64,000 nucleotides of DNA from an uncultured Amylibacter sp. (GTDB taxonomy: Bacteria > Pseudomonadota > Alphaproteobacteria > Rhodobacterales > Rhodobacteraceae), in the NCBI GenBank assembly GCA_959347345.1, contig OY365738.1, positions 434,001 through 498,000 of the forward strand, in the 5' to 3' direction. Positions 17,172-24,910 of the stretch are shown here, in pieces. Both the position numbers and the translations under genes were made by a program. Each line of letters opens with the position of its first letter. The first letter of the stretch is position 1. Below the pieces are notes generated by a model. The model did not search any database. It was not told the origin of the DNA and was given only the letters and a program-made list of their open reading frames with translations.

Positions 17172-17758
17172 CGGGGGCTTTTGTGCATATAGAGCTTTTT
17201 CTTGCGAAAAAGCCCATACACAAAAGCCTTTGGTTGCAAGATGATAGAGATTCTATAAATTTACTATCTGGAATAACAAGACGAAATATTGGATTATTTG
17301 CAAAGAATACTTGGGAAGTGGTGATAGGCTATTTCTAAATTTATTTAGGCTTTGCCTAGATACTAGGACAGGCTTTAGCCATAAAAACCCGTCCGCCCAA
17401 GCCTCGCAGAGGGGTGGGCGGGCGGGAAGCCCGAACGAAGGGGGCTTGCCCCCAAGTGAGGGCGAAAGAAAAAACATTTGCCGTTTATCATTAAAACCCA
17501 TCGGTCATGTTTGGCACGGGTCGCGCGAACCCGAAGGGTGTGCGTCTTGGTTGTTAGGTATTAGGGAATTTGCGTCACCGAAGACTCTTAAAGACTATTG
17601 ACCCAGTACAACCGATAAGCTGACGCGCACCCGTGGGGGTGAGGGTGCGCGCGACCACCCTTTGGGCGGTCGTTTCCTAGATTATTAGGTCTGCTCTAGA
17701 ATAATAATTAACGGATTAGCCCTGCGGGTCTTCGTCATCCCTGCGGGATGCCGACCAG
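17160..17758. repeat. Composite intergenic repeat, copy 5 (inverted), with M5 block
   Basis: The left end has only two heptads (TTAACGA, TTAACGG), overlapping the purQ stop. Then come the TTTTGTGCATATAGAGC hairpin, the 80-bp unit, and a GC-rich block of the CGCAGAGGGGTGGGCGGG form. A further structured block (M5, 17494-17707) and a half-hairpin CCCTGCGGGTCTTCGTCATCC close it. No right heptad array is present. Weak ORFs across this region are not genes. Confidence 0.8.
17494..17707. repeat. M5 structured repeat block, copy A
   Basis: About 214 bases, shared with 24428-24640 and, inverted, with 27833-28072. It carries several short inverted repeats, among them GCGACCACCC...GGGCGGTCG and CGCGCACCC...GGGTGCGCG. 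No ORF is conserved among the copies. Whether it is transcribed is unknown. Confidence 0.7.
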
Positions 17759-17811
17759 TTATTAAATAAGTAACGTTTGCTTAACAAATAGAATTATGAT
17801 AAAGTGATAAT

Positions 17812-17843
17812 ACAGGGCGGATTTTCTGCCCTGTGTTTTAATT
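17812..17843 (+). terminator. Hairpin with T-rich tail before the four-paralog operon
   Basis: ACAGGGC (17812-17818) pairs with GCCCTGT (17828-17834); wobble and inner pairs extend the stem to about ten with a three-T loop, then GTTTTAATT follows. It looks like an intrinsic terminator or leader hairpin and lies about 30 bases before the first paralog's start codon. A weak promoter-like pair (TTGCTT, 17 bases, TAAAGT) lies just upstream, so the hairpin could act in the leader of the operon. Confidence 0.5.
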
Positions 17844-17872
17844 AACAAAACAAAGAAGGAATGGAAAATAAG

Positions 17873-18205
17873 ATGAATGATGCAAGAAAAGTACAATTTA
17901 CAGCATGGATGTTAAGCCCCGAATCGGGATATGATGCAACCGATAGATCTATTCGGGGATATATAACCGATATTGAGAGAGTCGAAGATGTCACTGGTAT
18001 TGATATTGATGGAGAGTTTGAAAGAGATGGGTTGACCTGCCTTTATGCAAGCCTTAAATATACCACAGCAGACTATCGTCATCCAAACCAAGGACGTATG
18101 GGATGGGACGCAACTACTCCAAGAGATACTGTATATGCGGTTAGAACCTCTATAAATCATTATAAAGTATTCCGCGAATACCAAGAAGCGCATCCTGCTA
18201 ACTAG
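17873..18205 (+). CDS. Tandem small paralog 1 (unknown function)
   Basis: A 110-residue protein, first of four adjacent paralogs. Shared features: an N-terminal FTAWM (position of EFxxWL in the others), a helix TDRSIRGYITDIERVEDVTGIDID, then EFERDGLTCLYASLKYT and a final helix ending YKVFREYQ. ATG 17873 is chosen because it aligns the N-terminus with the others; ATG 17861 sits directly against AAGGA and is less likely. The middle has an extra segment (about 70-90). From memory this resembles a helical, integrase core-binding-like domain that precedes nuclease or ATPase domains elsewhere, but here nothing is attached. AT-rich relative to purQ. Function unknown. Confidence 0.75.
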   Translation: MNDARKVQFTAWMLSPESGYDATDRSIRGYITDIERVEDVTGIDIDGEFERDGLTCLYASLKYTTADYRHPNQGRMGWDATTPRDTVYAVRTSINHYKVFREYQEAHPAN

Positions 18206-18217
18206 ATTGATTGAAAT

Positions 18218-18544
18218 ATGCGCGAGCGTGAATTTAGGCAATGGATGGCAACTGCTAAAGCAAGGTATGGAAGACCTTACAAAGAAAGCACTATTGGCGT
18301 TCATGTTAGGCAACTTCTAAACGTAGAAAAATCTGAACAAACCAACCTTGAAGAAGAGTATAAAGAAAACTGCTTGGAAAGGCTTATAGCCCTTTACACC
18401 TATGACTCAGAAGATATAAGAACAAGGCAACCAAACCGAACTAATATGGATATTAAACAAAGTGCGCTGGCAAGCTCTTTACCAGCAATTAAAAGTCAGT
18501 TAGTGAAGTATCAGAGATTTTGCCTAGACAATAACCCTCAATAA
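18218..18544 (+). CDS. Tandem small paralog 2 (unknown function)
   Basis: A 108-residue protein starting MREREFRQWM. It keeps the family pattern: ESTIGVHVRQLLNVEKSEQTNLEEEYKENCLERLIALYTYDSEDI, then RQPNRTNMDI, then a C-terminal helix KYQRFCLDN. The usual acidic Gly-Ile/Val-Asp-Leu-Asp turn is changed to QTNLEE. It starts 12 bases after paralog 1; the spacer has the same GATTGATT-plus-A sequence as the spacer before paralog 3, a trace of duplication. No good ribosome site is seen, so translation is probably coupled. Confidence 0.75.
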   Translation: MREREFRQWMATAKARYGRPYKESTIGVHVRQLLNVEKSEQTNLEEEYKENCLERLIALYTYDSEDIRTRQPNRTNMDIKQSALASSLPAIKSQLVKYQRFCLDNNPQ

Positions 18545-18558
18545 AGATTGATTAAAAA

Positions 18559-18882
18559 ATGAGAGAACGCGAATTCAGAGATTGGTTGGAAAAAGTATAT
18601 CCAGCAAACACACAAAGTGGCGATTTGAAAGACCCGACCGTTGATACTCACGTAGGGCGGGTTAAAAGCGTCGAAAAGACTTACGGTTTTAATCTTGATA
18701 CAGAATTTCAAAAGAATAAACTAGCACCCCTCATAAAGAGCTTTGATTATACCGCAGAGGATACACGCAATAAACGCCCAAATCCAACAAAAATGCTCCA
18801 CGTAAAACTTAGAACATTAAAATATTACAAAACATCATTAAAAAAATATCGCGATTTTTGCGAACAAAGCGGTAAAGGTTAA
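18559..18882 (+). CDS. Tandem small paralog 3 (unknown function)
   Basis: A 107-residue protein starting MREREFRDWLEK. Conserved parts: DPTVDTHVGRVKSVEKTYGFNLDTEFQKNKLAPLI, FDYTAEDTRNKRPNPTKM, and a Lys-rich final helix ending KKYRDFCEQ. It is closest to paralog 4 in the RPNPT segment. It begins 14 bases after paralog 2 and ends four bases before paralog 4. Strongly basic overall, which would suit nucleic-acid binding, though this is only inference. Confidence 0.75.
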   Translation: MREREFRDWLEKVYPANTQSGDLKDPTVDTHVGRVKSVEKTYGFNLDTEFQKNKLAPLIKSFDYTAEDTRNKRPNPTKMLHVKLRTLKYYKTSLKKYRDFCEQSGKG

Positions 18883-18885
18883 GAC

Positions 18886-19197
18886 ATGAGAGAACAAGAA
18901 TTTACAACATGGCTAGAAAACTGGATAAAACCGCGTGGCGGACACTTGACCAAACAGAACTTTAATTTTTACATGCGTAACGCCCGCAGGATAGAAGAGG
19001 TTGAAGGTGTTAATCTTGATAAAGAATTTAGAAAAGATGGGATGGCGAGTCTTATGGAACTTTACACATATAATAAAGACGATATAATAAATAATCGCCC
19101 GAACCCAACAAATCTGAATGTTAAACCAAGCTCATTGCGCGATTACAAATGTGCATTAAATCACTATCGCAGATTTTGCGAAAAACACCCGACCTAA
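18886..19197 (+). CDS. Tandem small paralog 4 (unknown function)
   Basis: A 103-residue protein starting MREQEFTTWLENW. It has the clearest family core: YMRNARRIEEVEGVNLDKEFRKDGMASLMELYTYNKDDI, NNRPNPTNL, then ALNHYRRFCEKHPT. AAAGG lies about seven bases before the ATG. It closes the four-gene run, and its stop overlaps the end of the convergent DUF1638 gene by four bases. The DGxxSLxExxxYxxxD and RPNPT stretches would be the best search seeds for the family. Confidence 0.78.
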   Translation: MREQEFTTWLENWIKPRGGHLTKQNFNFYMRNARRIEEVEGVNLDKEFRKDGMASLMELYTYNKDDIINNRPNPTNLNVKPSSLRDYKCALNHYRRFCEKHPT

Positions 19198-19868
19198 CAA
19201 CTAGACAGCACGTTTTCCAAATCCCCATAGCCCGTGAACCTCCGCTCAAACGGTAAGCCCAGCCTATCGGCGCATTCCTGCGCCTTTTTATCCAGCTCCG
19301 CATCATTCACCTGCGCCTGATACACCAGCTTTTCATAATTGCCAAAGTACGTATCGCGCAGCTCTGGATGCTTATCCAAACCCAAGGGGCGGATGATAAA
19401 GGCATCAAACTGCTTGACCAGAAAATCGGTCAAATAAAACGCGGTAATCTCATCTTCATGGGCGGCGAAGGCATCCACCCCCTCAAAAAACGCATAGCAA
19501 TGGGGGCCAGCAATCATCTCCACCCCCAATTCCTCGCATTTCTTCGCCAGCAAACCACCCGTGCCACAATCGGCATAAGCCACGAAAATCTTATCAAACT
19601 TAACGCGGTGTTTTAACACGGCACGTTCCACTTCTTCGGTGATTTTATCGGGGTATAGGTGCAGTTTTGCGGGCAAACAAGTCAGGTGCAAATGCCCCCA
19701 GCCGTTCATCCGTATCATTGCCAAGATTTCCCGCGCCAAAGCCCCGCAAGCCAATATCAACACGGGTTTCAGGGCGGAATCCGCGCCCGAAACAACACCC
19801 AGCCCCCGTTCGGTTAAATCCGAATCGGTTAGATTAGTAGGCAAATTATCGGGCAAATCACTAGGCAA
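19194..19868 (-). CDS. DUF1638 domain protein
   Basis: About 224 residues. The DUF1638 region begins near residue 32: VLILACGALAREILAMIRMNGW, then LPAKLHLYPDKITEEVERAV, VAYADCGTGGLLAKKCEELGVEMIAGPHCYAFFEG, and FIIRPLGLDKHPELRDTYFGNYEKLVY. The Cys residues in ACGA, ADCG and PHCY are those I would expect to be conserved. The start is uncertain: TTG at 19868 is the first usable codon after the upstream stop, preceded by a G-rich tract. DUF1638 proteins often accompany corrinoid methyltransferase genes, and here the gene follows a corrinoid-binding protein by 19 bases. Its biochemical role is not established. Confidence 0.85.
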   Translation of the reverse strand: MPSDLPDNLPTNLTDSDLTERGLGVVSGADSALKPVLILACGALAREILAMIRMNGWGHLHLTCLPAKLHLYPDKITEEVERAVLKHRVKFDKIFVAYADCGTGGLLAKKCEELGVEMIAGPHCYAFFEGVDAFAAHEDEITAFYLTDFLVKQFDAFIIRPLGLDKHPELRDTYFGNYEKLVYQAQVNDAELDKKAQECADRLGLPFERRFTGYGDLENVLSSC

Positions 19869-19887
19869 ATCATCAGCCCCCCACCCG

Positions 19888-20592
19888 TTACGCGGACATT
19901 TGATTATGTTTTTTCTTCATAAACTCTTTGGCCGTCTCCACCGCCACAGCAGCATCGCGACAATAGGCATCGGCACCGATAGCCTTACCAAACTCTTCAT
20001 TCAAAGGCGCACCGCCGACCAGAACGATATAATCATCACGAATACCCTGTTCCACCATCGTATCAATAACGACCTTCATATAAGGCATGGTAGTCGTCAG
20101 CAACGCCGACATCCCCAAGATATCATAGTCGCCTGATTCCAGCTCGCCCAGATAATTTTCAACGGGGTTGTTTATGCCGAGGTCTTTCACCTCAAAACCC
20201 GCGCCTTCCATCATCATAGTCACCAGATTCTTGCCGATATCGTGAATATCACCTTTAACCGTGCCAATCACCATGTTGCCCATACGGGGCGCACCCGTTT
20301 CAGCAAGCAACGGCTTTAGGATTTTCATCCCAGCCTTCATAGCGTTCGCGGCCAAAAGAACCTCTGGCACGAATAAAATACCATCGCGGAAGTCAACGCC
20401 AACGATACGCATGCCTTCAACCAACGCCTTGGTCAGGACATCGTAGGGCTGCCACTTGCGGCCAAGCAGGATATTCACACCCTCCGTCACCTCTTCGTTA
20501 AGACCGTCGTAGAGATCGTCGTGCATTTGCAGGCACAGGTCATCGTCGCTGAGATCAGCTAGGATAATTTCTTGTTCATCAGTATCAGACAT
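19888..20592 (-). CDS. Corrinoid-binding protein of methyltransferase type (MtbC/MttC-like)
   Basis: A 234-residue two-domain protein. The first half is the helical cap (about 15-100: DVLTKALVEGMRIVGVDFRDGILFVPEVLLAANAMKAGM). The B12-binding Rossmann domain follows, with the cobalt-ligating His117 in DIHDIGKN, the LGMSALLTTTMPYMK strand-loop, and LVGGAPLNEEF. Such proteins carry methylcobamide between two methyltransferases that demethylate methylamines, betaine or methoxy compounds. Neither methyltransferase is in this window. AAGGAAA precedes the ATG by about ten bases. DUF1638 follows in the same operon. Which substrate it serves cannot be told from the protein itself. Confidence 0.9.
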   Translation of the reverse strand: MSDTDEQEIILADLSDDDLCLQMHDDLYDGLNEEVTEGVNILLGRKWQPYDVLTKALVEGMRIVGVDFRDGILFVPEVLLAANAMKAGMKILKPLLAETGAPRMGNMVIGTVKGDIHDIGKNLVTMMMEGAGFEVKDLGINNPVENYLGELESGDYDILGMSALLTTTMPYMKVVIDTMVEQGIRDDYIVLVGGAPLNEEFGKAIGADAYCRDAAVAVETAKEFMKKKHNQMSA

Positions 20593-20723
20593 GGGCTAAG
20601 TTTCCTTTTCATAAAGCCTTAATGTTTATGGTGTTCGCATGCGCGTTTTTATCGCGAGAGTCTGTGCGAATTACGACATAAGCAAGGGTATTAAAGACAT
20701 TTTGTTAATAATTGTTAATTATT

Positions 20724-21039
20724 TTAACGATTAACGGTTAACGATTAACGATTAATAGTTTTTTCTTGCGCCCTCACTGCGTTCGGTTGCCCGCCCGCCC
20801 ACCCCTCCTGCGGAGAGCTGGACGGGCTATTTTTTGGCTGGGGTTTGGCTCAGCGTCTTGTATATATTCTAAATAAATTTAGAGCAAGCCTATCATCTTG
20901 TAACCAAAGGGCTTTTGGCATGCTCCCACGAAGTGGGGGCTACGCACAAAAGACCATGCTGGTCGGCATTCGCGCAAGCGATGACGAAGACCCGAAGGGC
21001 TAACCCATTAATCACTAATCGTTAATCGTTAATCGTTAA
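20724..21039. repeat. Composite intergenic repeat, copy 6 (80-bp unit deleted)
   Basis: Left heptads TTAACGA/TTAACGG (20724-20758), right heptads TCGTTAA (about 21008-21039): both ends carry the same heptad variant. The interior keeps the GC-rich GGAGAGCTGGACGG block, one copy of the direct repeat (about 20877-20897), and the distal hairpins, but the 80-bp unit between the direct repeats is missing cleanly. Confidence 0.85.
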
Positions 21040-21167
21040 AGAACAATTTTAATAAAACCTAAATCCACTTTTTGATAAACTGAAACGAGTTGGCGAACCC
21101 GCCTCCCATAATCATATCACCATCCTAGCCAATTCTTTGGCATTAACTTAACATCAGGATGGAGCCC
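21040..21167 (+). promoter_or_regulatory. Duplicated 5' leader of the 979-aa lipoprotein gene
   Basis: This 128-base stretch matches 24784-24910 in front of the next lipoprotein gene: both begin AGAACAATTTTAATAAAACC, share CCACTTTTTGATAAA, and end CATCAGGATGGAGCCC before ATG. The middle third has diverged. It should hold the shared promoter and ribosome site (AGGATGGAG), but no clean -35/-10 pair was found. Confidence 0.65.
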
Positions 21168-24107
21168 ATGACTGTACAAACACAAACAAACCGAAAAACC
21201 CTATTAACCGCAACCCTAAACGCAACCTTATCCACAATTTTATCCACAACCCTAAACACTACACGTACGCTGGGATTGGGCGCACTCGCCGCCCTGTTTA
21301 TCTTATCCGCCTGTGGAGGGGCAAGCCCCGCGTCAACCGACACAGAGATACCAGGCGATATCCCGATAGACGCGCCTATAGACGGTTCGGGGGATAGCTT
21401 GATGGATGATTTGACCGATGATTTGACCGATGGTGAGACTCCGAATGACGGCACAACGGATGAGACTCCGAATGACGGCACAAACGACGACACAAACGAT
21501 GGCACAGACGATAACACAAACGACGACACAACAACCATTGAACCAGACACTTCCTGCGCGAACCCCGCGAACGCTAACGACCGCGCTTGCGTAATCGCGG
21601 CAACCTGCCCAGGCGACCCCTATAACGCGGTTTGCTTTGATGACGGAACCTACGCTTCGGCAAGGGACGCGTTTACCCTGCTGGAAACCTGCACGGCAAA
21701 CCCGTTTGATCCTGCTTGCTATGCGGACGATACTTATGCGGCCGACCGCGCGGCAAAAGCCCCAGAAATCTGCCCCTACGCACCGTTTAATCCCGTGTGC
21801 TATGAGGATGATAGCTACCAAGGCTACCGCGATGCGGAAACCACCCTAATAGCCTGCACAACCAACCCGTTTGATGAGGTTTGCTATGCGGACGATACAT
21901 ACAACGCGATTCGCGCGTTCCTAACCTGCCCCGCCGACCCGTTTAATGAGATTTGTTTTGAGGACGACACTTACCTCGACGCGCGCGTGGCAAAAGCCGA
22001 TGAAATCTGCCCAACCGACCCGTTAAACGTGGTTTGCTATTTGGATGAAACCTACGAACCCCAGCGAGCTGCCCTCGCCATTGCGGAAACCTGCACGAAT
22101 GACCCGTTTGCTTCGGTTTGCTATGCGGACGAGACTTACACCGCTGACCGTGCCGCATTAGCCGCCGAATTCTGCCCAGATGACCCGTTTAACGGATACT
22201 GCTTTGGGGATGACAGCTATGAAGCCGCCCGCAACGCAATCATCATCGCGGAAACCTGCCCCACCGACCCGTTCAATGCGATTTGCTATGCGGACTATAC
22301 TTACGCCGATGACCGCGCAGCAATTGCCGCCGAAATCTGCCCAGATGATCCGTTTAACGCATACTGCTTTGAGGGTAACCTTTATGACTCCGCCCGCAGT
22401 GCAATTGTCACCGCGGACACCTGCACGGCTGACCCGTTCAATGCGATTTGCTTTGAGGATGATACTTACACGGACGCACGGAACGCCTTGACACTCATAG
22501 CAACCTGCATGGCTGACCCGTTTAACACGGCTTGCCTTGATAATTCGGATTATGATGACGCACGGACAACCAAAGTGGCAACCACCTGCCCCGCCGACCC
22601 GTTTAACGCTATTTGTCTGGATAATCCTGATTATGACGACGAGCGCACGGCCAAAATACCGGAAATCTGCACGGCTGACCCGTTTGATGGGCTCTGCTTT
22701 GATGGCACGACTTACGATACGCCCCGCTCGGAGGTAATCGCAACCTGTGCCACTGATAGCAGCAGTCCAGCCTGTACGGAGGCGTTAAACCGCCCGAACT
22801 ACGCGACCTATTTGCAGAACTTCGATGCCGCCCTGCCCACCAATCTGGACACGGCGTTTGAGGATTTTAACTTCACCCAAATCGGGGATGACGGAGTCCT
22901 TGATACCTCTTCCCTAATCCAAAACATATTCCTGAATGAAGGCACGGTAACCCGCGCTGGTGATACTAGGGACGGGTTTTATTATGTCCTTGGGCAGAAT
23001 AGCACGAATGGGTTTAATGTGGCGACCTCTGGCATTCTGCAGACAACCGATTTGGGTGCGCCTTTGGCGAATACCGAGCAAACGGTTGTTTGGAGTGGTT
23101 CTTACTTTCACCCGTGGTTAAAGCGCGTTTATAGCACTAATTTCATGATTGATATGGGCGCAGGCACGATTACAACGGACGGCAACTACATAGCCTTTCG
23201 GCGGTATGCTGAATTTGACCTTAGCTTTGATGCGAAAGGGCTGATTAGCGGCACTGTTGATTTGATATCCAACCCAACGCCCAATACGCCTACGGATGCG
23301 GAAGATTTGACGATTGACACAACCACGGCTGTGGGTGTGATTGGGCAAGAGGGATTGGTCGGAGTCTTCGGCAATATAGACGCGACTCGCAACCCCTATT
23401 TCGGTGGGTTTGTTGCCAGTAATTCCGCACTGGATGATGTGGTGAGTTACGCCGATTGGGTGGAAGGTGCTACGCCTGCCCTGCATGCCGATACGACTGC
23501 ACGGAATGAATTCCTGCAAACAGAGCGGTTCTTTGACGGATCAAGCGGTGGGCGGCATTTCATAGTAACCCTGCCTGCGACATCTAATCGTTATGAACAG
23601 TTATTCGATTTGAATGGAACGACCGTGGGTCTTACGGGGAATAACGCGGTATCGCTTGGGGTTGCCCGTGGTGAGGATGGACGGCATTACTATGCTGGGT
23701 TGAATTATGGCACGTCTTTGGGTGCGCCATTGGTTGAAACTACGGGGGCGGCCGTGTGGAACGGCTGGGCTTATGTTTTGGACGGCACGCCGACAAATAC
23801 CGCGATTGAAGTGTTGGTGGATTTTGACAATAGTGGCATATCCGCGTTCTTCAGCAAGGCAGAGAATACCAAGCATTATCTGCTGGAAGGCTCGTTTGAT
23901 GACCGTGGCGTGATAACTGGCAGGGCTGTTCGTGCGGATTTCGCCGGCGGTGTGCGCACGGGAGCTGTTACCGGGGCTGTTAATGGCTCGCTGACTGGGC
24001 TTATCGGTACGGGTGGCGCGGTTGGCGCGTTTGTCGGTGGCGGAGTTTCTGGGGATGGCGATCCTTTGGACGGCTTTGCTGGCGGGTTTGTGGCAAAACC
24101 TAATTAA
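21168..24107 (+). CDS. Cys-repeat surface-type lipoprotein, 979 aa
   Basis: The second ATG (21168) is chosen because GGATGGAG sits upstream; ATG 21159 is inside that site. Residues 1-48 form a lipoprotein signal with lipobox LSAC and Cys49. An acidic Asp/Thr linker follows, then fourteen repeats of 24-28 residues with consensus C-P-x-D-P-F-N-x-x-C-[FY]-x-D-x-T-Y-x-x-x-R (C-x8-C). From about residue 540 come two beta-rich modules: the first ends VIGQEGLVGVF...YFGGFVA, the second has AAVWNGWAY, GSFDDRGVITG, LTGLIGTGGAVGAF and GFAGGFVA. The module order recalls TbpB-type beta-barrel lipoproteins. Paired cysteines suggest disulfides. No function is known. Its terminator is at 24141. Confidence 0.85.
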   Translation: MTVQTQTNRKTLLTATLNATLSTILSTTLNTTRTLGLGALAALFILSACGGASPASTDTEIPGDIPIDAPIDGSGDSLMDDLTDDLTDGETPNDGTTDETPNDGTNDDTNDGTDDNTNDDTTTIEPDTSCANPANANDRACVIAATCPGDPYNAVCFDDGTYASARDAFTLLETCTANPFDPACYADDTYAADRAAKAPEICPYAPFNPVCYEDDSYQGYRDAETTLIACTTNPFDEVCYADDTYNAIRAFLTCPADPFNEICFEDDTYLDARVAKADEICPTDPLNVVCYLDETYEPQRAALAIAETCTNDPFASVCYADETYTADRAALAAEFCPDDPFNGYCFGDDSYEAARNAIIIAETCPTDPFNAICYADYTYADDRAAIAAEICPDDPFNAYCFEGNLYDSARSAIVTADTCTADPFNAICFEDDTYTDARNALTLIATCMADPFNTACLDNSDYDDARTTKVATTCPADPFNAICLDNPDYDDERTAKIPEICTADPFDGLCFDGTTYDTPRSEVIATCATDSSSPACTEALNRPNYATYLQNFDAALPTNLDTAFEDFNFTQIGDDGVLDTSSLIQNIFLNEGTVTRAGDTRDGFYYVLGQNSTNGFNVATSGILQTTDLGAPLANTEQTVVWSGSYFHPWLKRVYSTNFMIDMGAGTITTDGNYIAFRRYAEFDLSFDAKGLISGTVDLISNPTPNTPTDAEDLTIDTTTAVGVIGQEGLVGVFGNIDATRNPYFGGFVASNSALDDVVSYADWVEGATPALHADTTARNEFLQTERFFDGSSGGRHFIVTLPATSNRYEQLFDLNGTTVGLTGNNAVSLGVARGEDGRHYYAGLNYGTSLGAPLVETTGAAVWNGWAYVLDGTPTNTAIEVLVDFDNSGISAFFSKAENTKHYLLEGSFDDRGVITGRAVRADFAGGVRTGAVTGAVNGSLTGLIGTGGAVGAFVGGGVSGDGDPLDGFAGGFVAKPN

Positions 24108-24140
24108 TGGTGAATGGTGAATTATGAATGGTGAATGATT

Positions 24141-24174
24141 AAAGCAAGCAGCCGCGAGGTTGCTTGCTTTTTTA
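24141..24174 (+). terminator. Intrinsic terminator of the 979-aa lipoprotein gene
   Basis: AAAGCAAGCA (24141-24150) and TGCTTGCTTT (24161-24170) pair perfectly over ten bases around a ten-base loop, followed by more T. It lies 33 bases after the stop codon, just inside the left heptad array of repeat copy 7. Confidence 0.88.
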
Positions 24175-24427
24175 TGACAGAGGCTTTTATCAGCGGGCGG
24201 GGCTTTTGTGAATATAGAGCTTTTTCATAAGGGCAGTTGAACCTGCCCGCCCAAGATAAAAACATGAAAAAGCCCATACACAAAAGCCTTTGGTTACAAG
24301 ACGATAGGCAAAAGGCACAAAAACCCGCTCGCCCAAGCCTCGCAGAGGGGTGGGCGGGCGGGAAGCCCGAACGAACGGGGCTTGCCCCGAAGTGAGGGCG
24401 AAACAAAAAACATTTACCATTCACTAT

Positions 24428-24640
24428 TAAAACCCATCGGTCATGTTTGGCACGGGTCGCGCGAACCCGAAGGGTGTGCGTCATGTTAGCTAGGTATGAG
24501 GGAATTTGCGTCACCAGCGACTCTAAAATAAACTGACTCAGTACAACCGATAAGCTGACGCGCACCCGTGGGGGTGAGGGTGCGCGCGACCACCCTGCGG
24601 GCGGTCGTTTCCTAGATTATTAGGTCTGCTCTAGAATAAT
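24428..24640. repeat. M5 structured repeat block, copy B
   Basis: Direct copy of 17494-17707, from ACCCATCGGTCATG to CTCTAGAATAAT, with scattered substitutions. Same position in the composite element (after the GC-rich block). Confidence 0.75.
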
Positions 24641-24783
24641 GCTGAATGCCCTTGCGGGTCTTCGTCATTGCTACGCAATGCCGACCAGTCAAGAAGTGGC
24701 AAAGAATTATTCACCGTTAATCGTTAATCATTCATCGTTAATCGTTAATCGTTAATCATTCATCGTTAATCGTTAATCGTTAA

Positions 24784-24910
24784 AGAACAATTTTAATAAA
24801 ACCTAAACCCACTTTTTGATAAACCAAATCTACTTGGTAAAACCCTGCCCCATAAGCATATCAGCATCCTAGCCAGTTCTTTGGCATCACTTAACATCAG
24901 GATGGAGCCC
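24784..24910 (+). promoter_or_regulatory. Duplicated 5' leader of the 847-aa lipoprotein gene
   Basis: Paralogous to 21040-21167. Conservation is highest in the first 40 and last 50 bases; the last block, with CTTTGGCAT and ACATCAGGATGGAGCCC, runs into the start codon. Conservation of both ends around a diverged middle suggests retained regulatory use. Confidence 0.65.

Larger units (their letters stand above)
24109..24783. repeat. Composite intergenic repeat, copy 7 (inverted, deleted), with M5 block
   Basis: Left heptads are of another variant (TGGTGAA, 24109-24138); the right array mixes TCGTTAA and TCATTCA types (about 24713-24783). The TTTTTCAT...ATGAAAAAG hairpin carries an inserted GGGCAGTTGAACCTGCCC block (24231-24248) in its loop. 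The 80-bp unit is absent. The GC-rich block and M5 (24428-24640) follow. Confidence 0.8.

Noticed and set aside
17160..17758. Composite repeats as insertion sequences
   Set aside because: No transposase frame, no constant terminal inverted repeat apart from the variable heptads, and no evident target duplication.
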